Positions 49,511-57,739 of a stretch of 64,000 nucleotides of DNA are shown piece by piece. Positions within the stretch are counted from its first letter, which is position 1; each line of letters begins with the position of its first letter. The stretch is taken from the NCBI GenBank assembly GCA_020633195.1, contig JACKEC010000034.1, positions 1-64,000 of the forward strand, in the 5' to 3' direction. This DNA is from Sandaracinaceae bacterium. GTDB lineage: Bacteria; Myxococcota_A; Polyangia; Polyangiales; Sandaracinaceae. The translations under genes were made by a program, and so were the position numbers. Below the pieces are notes generated by a model. It did no database searches and was not told the DNA's origin. It saw nothing but the letters and a program-made list of their open reading frames with translations.

Positions 49511-50926
49511 ATGAAGCGGTACCTCGTCCAGACGATGGGCTGTCAGATGAACGTCCACGACTCGCGGCGGATCGAAGAGGTCCTGTCCGCGGACGGCTGG
49601 CTCCCGACCGACGAGCCCGCCCTGGCGCAGCTCATCGTCTTCAACACCTGCTCGGTCCGCGAGAAGGCGGAGCACAAGCTGATGAGCGCGCTCGGCACCG
49701 TGCGCGGCTTCAAGGAGGAGCGCCGCGACGTCGTCATCGCGGTGGCCGGCTGCGTGGCCCAGCAGGAGGGCGAGCGCCTCCTCCAGAAGGCCCGCTTCGT
49801 CGACGTCGTGATCGGCCCCGACAACATCTCGGAGCTGCCCGCCCTGATCGCCCACGCGCAGGGCGGCGGCGCGCCGGTCGCCAGGACGGTCTTCGACGTC
49901 CACGCCCCCGCCTTCCTCGAGGCCACGCCGGCTCCGTCGAAGCTCGAGGTCACCGCGTTCGTCACCGTGATGAAGGGCTGCGACGAGCGCTGCACGTACT
50001 GCGTCGTCCCCTACACGCGGGGCCCCGAGCGCTACCGCAGCTCGGACGCGATCATCCACGAGATCCGCGGGATGGTGGAGGGCGGGGTCCGCGAGGTGAC
50101 CCTGCTCGGGCAGACCGTCAACTCGTGGCACGAGCCCAACGCCGACGAACCGGCGGACGAGGCGCCCCCCTGGTCGGAGCGGCTCGCCCGGACCAGCCAG
50201 TTCGCCGCGCTGCTGCGCCGGATCGCGGTGGAGGTGCCCGAGCTCGGGCGGCTCCGCTACACGTCCCCGCACCCGCGGCACCTGACCGACGAGCTCATCG
50301 AGGCGCACGCCGACCTCGACGTGCTCGCGCGGCACGTGCACCTCCCGGTGCAGTCGGGCTCGAACCGCCTGCTCAAGCGGATGCTCCGCCGCTACACGCG
50401 CGAGCTCTACCTCGAGCGCATCGCGCGCCTGCGCGACGCGGTCCCCGGGCTGACGCTGAGCACCGATCTGATCGTCGGCTTCCCCGGCGAGACGGACGAG
50501 GACTTCGCGCAGACGCTCGAGCTCGTCCGCGAGGCCGGCTTCGTGGCGGCGTTCGCGTTCAAGTACTCGCCGCGGCCCAACACTCCGTCGCTCAAGCTCG
50601 AGGACGACGTCCCCGAGGCGGTGAAGGCGGCGCGCCTCCAGGCCGTGTTCGACGTGGTGGCCGCTCAGCAGCGGCCGCACCTCGAGTCGCTCGTGGGGAC
50701 GACCCAGCGAGTGCTCGTCGAGGGAATCAGCCGCACCGATCCCAAGCGTTCCACGGGCCGGACGGCGCGCAACGAGATCGTCCACGTGGACGGCGTCGAC
50801 CTCGAAGGAGCGTTCCTCGACGTGGTGATCGAGCGAGCCAACGAGCACAGCCTGATGGGTCGGCGCCTGAGCGAGGCGCCGGTCGAGCGGCCGCGCTTCC
50901 CGCATCGGCTCAAGGTGGTGGGGTGA
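49511..50926 (+). CDS. miaB: tRNA-2-methylthio-N6-dimethylallyladenosine synthase
   Basis: A 471-residue radical-SAM methylthiotransferase that modifies A37 of tRNAs reading codons starting with U. The N-terminal UPF0004 domain supplies the auxiliary [4Fe-4S] ligands Cys11, Cys47 and Cys81; the radical-SAM motif is CDERCTYC (Cys157, Cys161, Cys164), followed by VVPYTRGPERYRS. A C-terminal TRAM domain (residues about 405-468) binds RNA. Length is normal. ATG 49511 has CATACCCC nine bases upstream rather than a ribosome site. The stop overlaps the VanZ-like gene start (GTGA). Confidence 0.96.
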   Translation: MKRYLVQTMGCQMNVHDSRRIEEVLSADGWLPTDEPALAQLIVFNTCSVREKAEHKLMSALGTVRGFKEERRDVVIAVAGCVAQQEGERLLQKARFVDVVIGPDNISELPALIAHAQGGGAPVARTVFDVHAPAFLEATPAPSKLEVTAFVTVMKGCDERCTYCVVPYTRGPERYRSSDAIIHEIRGMVEGGVREVTLLGQTVNSWHEPNADEPADEAPPWSERLARTSQFAALLRRIAVEVPELGRLRYTSPHPRHLTDELIEAHADLDVLARHVHLPVQSGSNRLLKRMLRRYTRELYLERIARLRDAVPGLTLSTDLIVGFPGETDEDFAQTLELVREAGFVAAFAFKYSPRPNTPSLKLEDDVPEAVKAARLQAVFDVVAAQQRPHLESLVGTTQRVLVEGISRTDPKRSTGRTARNEIVHVDGVDLEGAFLDVVIERANEHSLMGRRLSEAPVERPRFPHRLKVVG

Positions 50927-51321
50927 GCCCCGCCACCCGGCGCGCCGCCCTCAGCTGGGCGCCCGCGGTCCTCTACATGGGGCTGATCTGGACGCTGAGC
51001 TCGTTCACGTTCGACGCCCCCATCGACCACTTCCCGCTGCGCGACAAGGGCGTCCACTTCGTCGAGTACGGCGTGCTGGGGATGCTGCTCGCGCACGCGT
51101 GCTTCCGCACCTGGCCGCGCCATCACCGGCTGCGCACGGCGGCGCTCGCGATCCTCATCACCGTCCTCTGGGGCTGGCTGGACGAGATCCACCAGGCCTT
51201 CGTCCCCGGGCGCTCGTCGGACGCGCTCGATCTTGTCGCCGACACCGCCGGCGCGATCACGGGCACCCTGACCCGCGCCGCGATCCACTTCCTTCACCGC
51301 CCGAGGACCGCCAACCGATGA
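50923..51321 (+). CDS. VanZ-family membrane protein
   Basis: A 132-residue protein with three to four membrane helices and the VanZ-family patterns DKGVHFVEYGVLG and DEIHQAFVPGRSSDALD, where acidic and His residues are conserved. VanZ-like proteins lower teicoplanin binding in some bacteria, but most family members have unknown roles. GTG start in a GTGA overlap with miaB; stop in an ATGA overlap with the carbonic anhydrase gene, so these three are one operon. Confidence 0.88.
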   Translation: MSPATRRAALSWAPAVLYMGLIWTLSSFTFDAPIDHFPLRDKGVHFVEYGVLGMLLAHACFRTWPRHHRLRTAALAILITVLWGWLDEIHQAFVPGRSSDALDLVADTAGAITGTLTRAAIHFLHRPRTANR

Positions 51322-51824
51322 GCCTGCACCCCTACCGCGGAACGCTCCCCACCATCAGCCCCGACGCCTGGCTCGCGCCGAGCGCGGACGTCATCGGCGA
51401 CACGCACGTCGGCGCCGAGTCCAGCATCTGGTACGGCGCGGTCCTGCGCGGCGACGTGATGCCCATCCGCATCGGCGCGCGCACGTCGATCCAGGACAAC
51501 TCCGTCATCCACACCACCGAGCACTGGAGCGACTGCACCGTCGGTGACGACTGCACCGTCGGCCACGCGGTGGTGCTCCACGGGTGCACCGTCGGCGACC
51601 GCGTCCTCGTCGGCATGGGCGCGATCGTCCTCGACGCCGCCGAGATCGGCCACGACGTGATCCTCGGCGCGGGCAGCCTCGTCACCGCGCGGACCAAGAT
51701 CCCCCCGGGCGTGATGGCGTTCGGCCGACCGGCGAAGCCGATCCGCGACCTCAAGCCCGAGGAGCTCGAGCAGATCCGCGAGGCGGCCTCGCACTACGTC
51801 GAGCTGCTGCCGCACTACCGCTGA
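51318..51824 (+). CDS. Gamma-carbonic anhydrase-family (left-handed beta-helix) protein
   Basis: A 168-residue hexapeptide-repeat protein of the gamma-carbonic anhydrase/PaaY/YrdA group. Zinc ligands are in place: His65 (NSVIHT), His83 and His88 (GHAVVLHGC). The signature ESSIWYGAVLRGD is present, and a C-terminal helix closes the trimer. It may hydrate CO2 or act as a thioester-hydrolase-like relative; activity in this subgroup varies. Coupled to the VanZ gene by ATGA. The inverted repeat copy B lies directly after its stop. Confidence 0.9.
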   Translation: MSLHPYRGTLPTISPDAWLAPSADVIGDTHVGAESSIWYGAVLRGDVMPIRIGARTSIQDNSVIHTTEHWSDCTVGDDCTVGHAVVLHGCTVGDRVLVGMGAIVLDAAEIGHDVILGAGSLVTARTKIPPGVMAFGRPAKPIRDLKPEELEQIREAASHYVELLPHYR

Positions 51825-51834
51825 GGCGCCTCCC

Positions 51835-51930
51835 CTCGAGGTCTGTCGATAAATCGCCTCCGGCGATTTCTCTCCGGCGAGGGGCAAGCCCCTCGCGCTC
51901 CCCACTGAGATCCCTCGGTCGCTTCGCGCC
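51835..51930 (-). repeat. Dispersed intergenic repeat, copy B (inverted relative to copy A)
   Basis: Bases 51835-51913 are the near-identical reverse complement of 46759-46838; weaker similarity continues to about 51930 (GCGCGAAGCG core in both). It fills the gap between the convergent gamma-carbonic anhydrase and lepA genes, about 5 kb from copy A. Confidence 0.85.
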
Positions 51931-51938
51931 CTCGGGAC

Positions 51939-53756
<1,818 letters not shown>

Positions 53757-53768
53757 GGAAGCGGCGTT

Positions 53769-53963
53769 CTACTGCTCGCTTCGGCCCGCCCCGTCAAGGG
53801 TCAGCTGACCCGGAAGCTCGTCCTTGTACTGCTCGAGCACCATGTCGATGCCTTCGCGGATGTAGACCGCGATCGGCACCTTCGTCCGCTGGTTCAGCAG
53901 CTTCAACCGCTCGTTCTGCTCGGGCGTGATGTAGATGGTCGTCGAGATTTTCTTCCGAGCCAT
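53769..53963 (-). CDS. Ribbon-helix-helix DNA-binding protein
   Basis: A 64-residue RHH (Arc/MetJ-type) protein: strand KKISTTIYI, helix TPEQNERLKLLNQRT, turn, helix AVYIREGIDMVLEQY. The strands of a dimer would lie in the DNA major groove. AGGG six bases before ATG 53963. It stands alone, without a toxin gene behind it, and heads the lepA transcript, so it is more likely an autoregulator of this unit than an antitoxin. Two direct repeats in its promoter (53979-53995) are candidate operators. Confidence 0.85.
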   Translation of the reverse strand: MARKKISTTIYITPEQNERLKLLNQRTKVPIAVYIREGIDMVLEQYKDELPGQLTLDGAGRSEQ

Positions 53964-53978
53964 GTCCTACCCTCGCCC

Positions 53979-53995
53979 AAGTGACGTGAAGTTAC
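53979..53995. promoter_or_regulatory. Direct repeat AAGTGAC / AAGTTAC, possible RHH operator
   Basis: Two 7-base sites on the + strand, starts ten bases apart (53979 and 53989), just upstream of the RHH gene and overlapping the -10 region of its predicted promoter. Ten-base phasing puts both on one face of the helix, as RHH repressors often require. Confidence 0.4.
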
Positions 53996-54017
53996 ATGGC
54001 ACCACACATACTGTCAA
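53989..54017 (-). promoter_or_regulatory. Predicted sigma-70-type promoter of the RHH-lepA unit
   Basis: A perfect -35 TTGACA (54017-54012 on the minus strand) with 17 bases to TAACTT (53994-53989) as a poor -10; TGTAAC with 15 bases is an alternative. The region is markedly AT-richer than its surroundings. Confidence 0.5.
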
Positions 54018-54086
54018 ATGGCAATCGTGGATGTGCGGCGCGCGAGCCGAATCCTGAGGCGAAGTCCCAAGCCCGTCCAGGTCAGC

Positions 54087-54116
54087 TTGCGGCACCGGTT
54101 GAACGGCCACTATCCT
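54087..54116 (+). promoter_or_regulatory. Possible promoter of the acidic-repeat lipoprotein pair
   Basis: TTGCGG (54087-54092), 18 bases, TATCCT (54111-54116), followed by the AAGGGG ribosome site and ATG 54144. Weak matches only. Confidence 0.3.
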
Positions 54117-54143
54117 CCGGGCACCCGAATCGAAGGGGCCTCG

Positions 54144-55037
54144 ATGAAGAGCGAAGGATCTCGACGACTTGCGATCTTGGTGGGGCTGACGCTCGCGTTG
54201 GGCGCCGCGACCCCGGGCTGCGGAGGTGAGTCCGCCGTGTCCGATGCCCCCGAGGGCACGCGCGGCGAAGACTCCGTTCGGCAGCAATGCAACACGAATG
54301 GTCACGAGGTGCGCGCGGTCGACGTGAACAACGACGGCACGCCCGACATCCGTCACGTGTACGCGGACGGCCGTGAGACGTGCGTGCAGTACGACATGAA
54401 CTTCGACGGCCTCGTCGACATCACGCGCTTCTTCGGCGAGGACGGACACACCGTCGTCCAGGAAGAGCACGACTTCGACTTCGACGGACGCCTCGACCAG
54501 ATCTCGTACTACGAGAACGGCGTCCTCGCGCGCAAGGAGCTCGACACCAACTTCGACAACCGCATCGACACGTGGGTGTGGTGCTCGGGGCGCCTCTACT
54601 CGCGCCAGGAGCGCGACCGCCACCACCTCGGGCGCGTCGACACGTGGGAGTTCTTCGACGACGGCCTCCTCCGCGAGGCTCGCTACGACGACAACAACGA
54701 CGGGCAGCCCGAGCGCTGGGAGATGTTCCGGCTCGGCCGCCTCGCCGAGGTGCGACGCGACACCGACCTCGACGGCGAGGCCGACCAGCGCGAAGAGATC
54801 CCCGCCGAGAGCGCGGGCGAGGCGGAGACCGCCCTGACCTGCGACGGCACCCCGCCCCCGGCTCCCCCCGCGCCCGAGCCCCCGCCGCCCACCAGCGGCG
54901 GCGAGAACGCCGCGGACGCGGGCGTCCCGGCGACCGACGGCGGCGTCCCCGGCGAGGGGATGCCGTGGGAGGGCGTCTCCGACACCCAGCCCGCCGACCA
55001 CACGGCCAGCGAGCCCACCCTCGAGGGCGGCGAATGA
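54144..55037 (+). CDS. Acidic-repeat lipoprotein (first of tandem pair)
   Basis: A 297-residue lipoprotein (Cys26; AAGGGG five bases before ATG). The mature part has about eight imperfect repeats of 20-25 residues pairing a calcium-binding-like D-x-(N/D)-x-D loop with an aromatic segment, for example VNNDGTPDIRHVYADGR, MNFDGLVDITRFFGEDG, TNFDNRIDTWVW. A Pro-rich, then Asp/Gly-rich C-terminal tail follows. Likely a calcium-stabilised solenoid at the membrane surface. The stop overlaps the ATG of the next, related gene (ATGA). Function unknown. Confidence 0.75.
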   Translation: MKSEGSRRLAILVGLTLALGAATPGCGGESAVSDAPEGTRGEDSVRQQCNTNGHEVRAVDVNNDGTPDIRHVYADGRETCVQYDMNFDGLVDITRFFGEDGHTVVQEEHDFDFDGRLDQISYYENGVLARKELDTNFDNRIDTWVWCSGRLYSRQERDRHHLGRVDTWEFFDDGLLREARYDDNNDGQPERWEMFRLGRLAEVRRDTDLDGEADQREEIPAESAGEAETALTCDGTPPPAPPAPEPPPPTSGGENAADAGVPATDGGVPGEGMPWEGVSDTQPADHTASEPTLEGGE

Positions 55038-55753
55038 AGATCCAGCACGTGCTCGGGGCGGCGCTCGCCCTCTCCTTCGCGGCCCCCGGCTGCGGCGGCT
55101 CCAACCAGAACGAGCCCACGGGGAGCGGGCGCTCGGCCGCGATGAGCGGCTCGAACCTCCCCGACGACGATCAGGGGCGCTGCGACACCACCGCGCCGGA
55201 CCGTGAGGCCAGCGAGTACGACACGTCGGGCGACGACCACCCGGACGTGCGCCGCGTGTTCCGCCGCGTCGGCACCCCGCCGCTGGTCCGCCTGATCCTC
55301 GCGTGCCGCGAGGCCGACCTCAACGGCGACGGGGTGAAGGACGTCGTGCGGTACTACAACGACGAGGGGCGCCCGCTTCGGGAGGAGGCGGACCGCAACT
55401 TCGACGGCACGATGGACATGATCACCTACTTCCAGGAGGGTCGGATCATCCGCCAGGAAGAGGACTCCAACGGCGACGGCCGCGTCGACACGAAGATCTT
55501 CTACGAGCACGGCCACATGGTGCGGACCGAGCGCGACCTCGCCGGGCGCAGCACGCCGACGCACTGGCAGCCCGACCGGTGGGAGTACTTCGAGGAAGGC
55601 CGCATGGTCCGCATGGGCACCGACCTCGACGGCGACGGCAACGTCGACCGCTGGGACCGGGACGCGGTGTGGAGCGAGCAGCAGCGCGCCGACGACAACG
55701 CGGCGACCATCGACGAGGCGGTCGAAGAGACGCCCGGCATGGAAGATCCCTGA
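55034..55753 (+). CDS. Acidic-repeat lipoprotein (second of tandem pair)
   Basis: A 239-residue paralogue of the preceding gene: lipobox APGC (Cys20), then D-x-N-x-D repeat units such as LNGDGVKDVVRYYNDEG, RNFDGTMDMITYFQEG and SNGDGRVDTKIFYEHG. The spacing of 21-24 residues matches the first gene, so the pair arose by tandem duplication. It ends PGMEDP with the TGA at 55751-55753, which overlaps the apparent CTG start of the GntR-family gene. Confidence 0.75.
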   Translation: MKIQHVLGAALALSFAAPGCGGSNQNEPTGSGRSAAMSGSNLPDDDQGRCDTTAPDREASEYDTSGDDHPDVRRVFRRVGTPPLVRLILACREADLNGDGVKDVVRYYNDEGRPLREEADRNFDGTMDMITYFQEGRIIRQEEDSNGDGRVDTKIFYEHGHMVRTERDLAGRSTPTHWQPDRWEYFEEGRMVRMGTDLDGDGNVDRWDRDAVWSEQQRADDNAATIDEAVEETPGMEDP

Positions 55754-56469
55754 GCGACGCCACCGCGGTCGAGGAGTGTGAGCGGGCGATCCGCCTCGCG
55801 CTCCTCTCGCGGACCTACGCTCCCGGGCAGCGCCTCCCCCCCGAGCGCGCCCTCGCCGAGCAGCTCGGGGTGAACCGCACCACGCTGCGCGCCGCGCTCG
55901 GGCGCCTCGCGAGCGCGCGCCTGCTCACCGTGCGACAGGGCAGCGGCTACGTCGTGCAGGACTACCGGCTCGTCGCGGGGCTCGAGCTGCTCCCCGATCT
56001 GGCGGAGCTGACCGCGCGGCGAGGCGAGTCCACGGCGGCGATGGTCACCGACCTGCTCGAGGTGCGCCGCCGCCTCGCGGTGATGGCCTTCGAGCGCGTC
56101 GCCGAGCGCGCCGCCGAGGGGCGCCTCGACGCCGCCGGCATCCGCGCCGCGGTCGAGCGGTTCATCGAGCTCGTGGGCGACGGCGCGACCCTCGACGAGC
56201 TCGCCGCCGCCGACCTCGCGATCATGGCCGCGGTGCTCGAGGCGACGGGCTCCGAGGTGCTGGGTCTGATCATCAACCCGGTGAGCCTCATCGTTCGCGA
56301 CCTCGAGCCGCTGCGGCGCGCGATCTATCGCGAGCCCGCGTCGAACGCGCTCGCGTACCGGCTCCTCCTCGCGTGGCTCGAGGCGCCCGACCGCGCCGCG
56401 ATCCCGCTCGTGCTCGCCGAGCTCGAGCGCCGCGACGCCGCGACGGTGGCGCTGCTCAGCGGCCGCTGA
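55750..56469 (+). CDS. GntR/FadR-family transcriptional regulator with apparent CTG start
   Basis: A 239-residue regulator: an N-terminal winged helix-turn-helix (residues about 5-70, with LPPERALAEQLGVNRTTLRAALGRL) and an FCD-type all-helical ligand domain. No ATG, GTG or TTG exists in this frame near the N terminus; the first plausible start is CTG at 55750, which forms a CTGA overlap with the preceding stop, exactly as ATGA and GTGA are used elsewhere here, and GGAAGA lies just upstream. The ligand is unknown. It is convergent with the MFS transporter gene (14-base overlap). Confidence 0.75.
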   Translation: MSDATAVEECERAIRLALLSRTYAPGQRLPPERALAEQLGVNRTTLRAALGRLASARLLTVRQGSGYVVQDYRLVAGLELLPDLAELTARRGESTAAMVTDLLEVRRRLAVMAFERVAERAAEGRLDAAGIRAAVERFIELVGDGATLDELAAADLAIMAAVLEATGSEVLGLIINPVSLIVRDLEPLRRAIYREPASNALAYRLLLAWLEAPDRAAIPLVLAELERRDAATVALLSGR

Positions 56470-57664
56470 CGGCGCGCGGGTACGCGAGCAGCACGACGAG
56501 CACGAGCACCAGCAGGGCCGCGCTCAAGGCGTACGTGTACTCGGGGCCGACGCCGGGGAGCTCGCGCAGGAGCTGGTAGAGCCCGCCCCCGACGAGCGGC
56601 CCCGCGAGCCGCCCGATCCCCGTCGACGCCGAGTTCAGGCCCGCGATCGAGCCCTGGCTCTCGTCGCCCACCGCGAGCGAGCCGGCGGCGGTGACCCCGG
56701 GGAGCAAGAGGCCTTGCCCCAGCCCCTGGATCGCGAGCGCCGTCGTGAGCTCCCAGAAGGTGTGCGCGAACACGAACCCCGCGTAGCCGACGATCGCGAG
56801 GGGGACCCCGAAGCGGAGCAGCGTGATCGGGCGCATCTCCCGGCGGCGCACGAGGTAGCCCTGGGCGAAGACGGCGACGACGCCGTACACGAACAGGGCC
56901 GCGCCCACGTACTTCGGGGTCTCCGTGTCCGCGATCCCGAGCCGGTCCTGGAAGTAGAACGCGACGGTCTGCTCCATCGCGACCGACGCGACGGTCGCCA
57001 CGAGCCCGATCGACAGGATCGGCCACACCTTCTTGGCGAGCTCCCCGAGCGGCGGGGGCGGCTCGAGCGCGCGGTGCGGCTCGGGCTCGGGGAGGCGCAG
57101 CGCGATGAACATCGCGTTGACGACGGCCACGCTCGCGGAGAACCAGATCGGCGCGAGGAGGTTGCCCCCCGTCAGCTCGACGAGGCCGGCGCCGATCGCG
57201 GGGCCGAAGATGATCCCGAGGCCGAACGCGGCGCCGATCACCGCCATCGCGCTCGTGCGCTGCTCGCGGCCCGAGATGTCCGCCGCGTACGCCTGCGCGG
57301 TGGGCAGCGTCGCGGACGAGAACGCGCCACCCACGACGCGCGCCCCGAGCAGCGCGGCGAGGAGCGCCCCGTGGCCGAGGTAGCCGTTCATCCCCGCCCA
57401 CGCCGCGCCGCCGAACGCGTAGAAGCCCACCGCGAAGCCGGTGACCCCGAGGAGCAGGATCGGCTTGCGGCCCGCGGTCTCGCTCCGGCGGCCCCACACG
57501 GGCGCGAGGAGGAGCTGCATCAGCGCGTAGCCCGCCGAGAGGAGGCCGACCTCGAGCTCCGTCAGGTCGAGCGCGCGACCGAGCGGCCCGAAGATCGGGA
57601 AGAGGACGGAGAGCCCGAGGATGCTGTTGAAGAGCGCGACGAACAGCAGGACCATCGGACGCAT
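56456..57664 (-). CDS. MFS transporter (TetA/drug-efflux-like)
   Basis: About 402 residues with twelve membrane helices and MFS signatures: WGRRSETAGRKPILLLG in the loop between helices 2 and 3 (motif A, GxxxDRxGRR type) and a second set in the other half. The layout with LFPIFGPLGRALDLT at the start is like TetA/MdtG-type exporters. The substrate is not predictable. ATG 57664 puts the first helix at the N terminus; ATG 57697 adds 11 residues. The neighbouring GntR-family regulator could control it, but they are convergent. Confidence 0.85.
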   Translation of the reverse strand: MRPMVLLFVALFNSILGLSVLFPIFGPLGRALDLTELEVGLLSAGYALMQLLLAPVWGRRSETAGRKPILLLGVTGFAVGFYAFGGAAWAGMNGYLGHGALLAALLGARVVGGAFSSATLPTAQAYAADISGREQRTSAMAVIGAAFGLGIIFGPAIGAGLVELTGGNLLAPIWFSASVAVVNAMFIALRLPEPEPHRALEPPPPLGELAKKVWPILSIGLVATVASVAMEQTVAFYFQDRLGIADTETPKYVGAALFVYGVVAVFAQGYLVRRREMRPITLLRFGVPLAIVGYAGFVFAHTFWELTTALAIQGLGQGLLLPGVTAAGSLAVGDESQGSIAGLNSASTGIGRLAGPLVGGGLYQLLRELPGVGPEYTYALSAALLVLVLVVLLAYPRAVSGR

Positions 57665-57739
57665 GGCTCGGGCGGCATGCCCCGCGGAGCCCGGCATTGC
57701 AAGAGCTGTCCGTCCCGCGCGGGTCGAGCGGCTCCGGCC

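Noticed and set aside
53769..53963. RHH protein as antitoxin
   Set aside because: No toxin-sized gene follows or precedes; the next gene is lepA.
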